Source of the DNA: Bacteroidota bacterium | GTDB lineage: Bacteria; Bacteroidota; Bacteroidia; Bacteroidales; Prolixibacteraceae | Assembly: GCA_030695265.1 (NCBI GenBank) | Contig: JAUYTA010000185.1 | Location: forward strand, 1 to 14,906 | Length of the DNA: 14,906 bases | Direction: 5' to 3' | Shown: positions 13,678 to 14,906 of the stretch, piece by piece | Position numbering within the stretch: position 1 is the stretch's first letter | How the letters are laid out: each line of letters begins with the position of its first letter | Notes under the pieces: model-generated | The model's input: only the letters and a program-made list of their open reading frames with translations | Told to the model about the DNA's origin: nothing | Database searches by the model: none | Translations under genes and position numbers: made by a program

Positions 13678-14906
13678 ATGGCAAAAGAGGTAACAAGAAC
13701 ATTTGACGTTCTGGATTGGATTCTTACAGAATTACCACGTCCGGATGCATTGGGCGGAAAAAATGGCAATGACTGGTATGTTTACAGCACTGCCGAATAC
13801 GTCGAAAAATCGCATCAATTCGCTTTTGGTCTCATGGCTTTGGGCCTGAAAAAAGGCGATAAAGTTGCAACTGTCACTACCAACCGACCGGAATGGAATT
13901 TTGCTGATATGGGGATGGCCATGACAGGCATCGTTCATGTTCCGATTTATCCAACCATCGGCGACGAAGAGTACAGCTATATTCTGGAACATGCCGAAAT
14001 TAAAGCTCTTTTTGTGGGCGATAAAAAGCTGTTCGAAAAGTTAAGTCCGATTGTTGCCCGTTTGCCCGAAATTACCCACGTTTATTCTTTTGAAGAAATA
14101 GAAGGAGTTCCGTATTTTGAAGAATTGCTTCAGCTCGGGGAAAGCCGCAAGGAGGATTTATCGGAACAACTGGAGCAAATAAAAAGTGAAGTTGATCCGG
14201 ATGATCTGGCAACCATCATCTATACTTCAGGAACAACAGGCGTTCCAAAAGGAGTGATGCTGACACATACCAACCTGGTTTCGAATTTTCTGGTACATTC
14301 CAAAATGCACCACTTGGGCAAAGATCACCGTGTCATCAGTTTTCTGCCGCTTTGCCATGTTTACGAACGCAGCGTGAATTACCACTTTCAGTACAAAGGA
14401 ATGGGCGTTTATTACGTTGGAAATCTTGGGCAAATTGTAGCGGCAATCAAGGAAATCAAACCTCACATGTTTAACTCGGTACCACGTTTGCTCGAAAGGG
14501 TTTACGATGGTTTTGTCTCGAAAGGAAAGGAGCTTAAAGGCATCAAAAAACTGATTTATTTCTGGGCGCTCAATCTGACCAGCCATTTCGAATACAACAA
14601 AAAATATAATTTCTTCCTGAAAATCAGGATTAAAATAGCCGATAAGCTGATTTATTCAAAATGGCGTGCAGCATTGGGGAATAACATAGTTTATATCGTT
14701 TCAGGAGGAGCTGCTCTTCAGCCGCGTATTGCAAGAGTTCTGGGAATGGCCGGAATGCTGAACCTGGAAGGATACGGATTGACGGAAACGTCTCCGGTAA
14801 TTGCGGTAAATAATCCTGAAACCAAGGCCATGAAAATTGGTACAGTCGGAGAGGTACTGAGCAATGTGCAGTTGAAATTTGCCGACGATGGCGAAATTCT
14901 TTGCAA
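13678..14906 (+). CDS. AMP-forming long-chain acyl-CoA synthetase, 5' part
   Basis: This is an ANL-superfamily enzyme activating fatty acids with ATP and coenzyme A. The reading frame opens with ATG at 13678 (MAKEVTRTFDVLDWIL) and remains open to the window end, giving 409 codons of a family usually near 600 residues. The N-terminal domain shows FAFGLMALGLKKGDKVAT and NRPEWNFADMGMAMTG. The ATP-binding P-loop YTSGTTGVPKGVMLTH starts at residue 182. Further on are SFLPLCHVYERSV and the adenylate motif EGYGLTETSPVIAVNN (about 364-379). These features match the long-chain (FadD15-like) subgroup common in Bacteroidota. The C-terminal lid domain is outside the window. It starts 49 bases after ccsBA with no terminator seen between them. 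The fatty-acid chain length is inferred from family resemblance only. Confidence 0.93.
   Translation, partial: MAKEVTRTFDVLDWILTELPRPDALGGKNGNDWYVYSTAEYVEKSHQFAFGLMALGLKKGDKVATVTTNRPEWNFADMGMAMTGIVHVPIYPTIGDEEYSYILEHAEIKALFVGDKKLFEKLSPIVARLPEITHVYSFEEIEGVPYFEELLQLGESRKEDLSEQLEQIKSEVDPDDLATIIYTSGTTGVPKGVMLTHTNLVSNFLVHSKMHHLGKDHRVISFLPLCHVYERSVNYHFQYKGMGVYYVGNLGQIVAAIKEIKPHMFNSVPRLLERVYDGFVSKGKELKGIKKLIYFWALNLTSHFEYNKKYNFFLKIRIKIADKLIYSKWRAALGNNIVYIVSGGAALQPRIARVLGMAGMLNLEGYGLTETSPVIAVNNPETKAMKIGTVGEVLSNVQLKFADDGEILC

Noticed and set aside
14718..14906. Minus-strand open frame of 62 codons at the window end
   Set aside because: It is antisense to the conserved acyl-CoA synthetase motif region and is a shadow frame.

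Overview
The window looks like chromosomal DNA from a member of the Bacteroidota, probably a Bacteroidales- or Marinilabiliales-like organism; the order is a guess. The evidence is: promoter-like boxes of the TAnnTTTG type, few clear Shine-Dalgarno sequences, a PKD-like lipoprotein, a DUF5777-type outer-membrane barrel, a fused CcsBA, an IS200-like REP-associated transposase, and a moderate-to-low GC content. No rRNA, tRNA or CRISPR array was seen. Apart from one small transposase on the minus strand, every gene is on the plus strand.

Left part (1-5440): the 3' end of a MacB-type ABC transporter permease is followed by a bifunctional (p)ppGpp synthetase/hydrolase, a Fur-family repressor that has lost its CxxC zinc motifs, and purA. 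These last three form a stress and purine-nucleotide neighbourhood; PurA is a known target of ppGpp inhibition in E. coli. A good intrinsic terminator closes purA.

Middle (5441-9747): a stand-alone PLP-dependent D-threonine aldolase / D-serine dehydratase-like enzyme is followed, after about 190 AT-rich bases, by a tight five-gene envelope operon. It encodes a PKD-like plus mono-haem lipoprotein, a second mono-haem lipoprotein, a DUF5777 beta-barrel, a YceI-family protein and a membrane-anchored OB-fold protein. Gaps are 12, 10, 15 and 44 bases. The set suggests an uncharacterised outer-membrane or periplasmic redox or lipid-linked module.

Mobile region (9748-10577): a complete Y1 (HUH) transposase of the RAYT/IS200 type lies on the minus strand. 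It is bracketed by two multi-hairpin units of matching architecture but diverged sequence, each about 90-100 bases. This is the clearest structure in the window not explained by ordinary genes.

Right part (10578-14906): a CcsBA fusion (System II cytochrome c maturation) would attach haem to CxxCH proteins such as the two lipoproteins upstream. The window ends inside an AMP-forming long-chain acyl-CoA synthetase.
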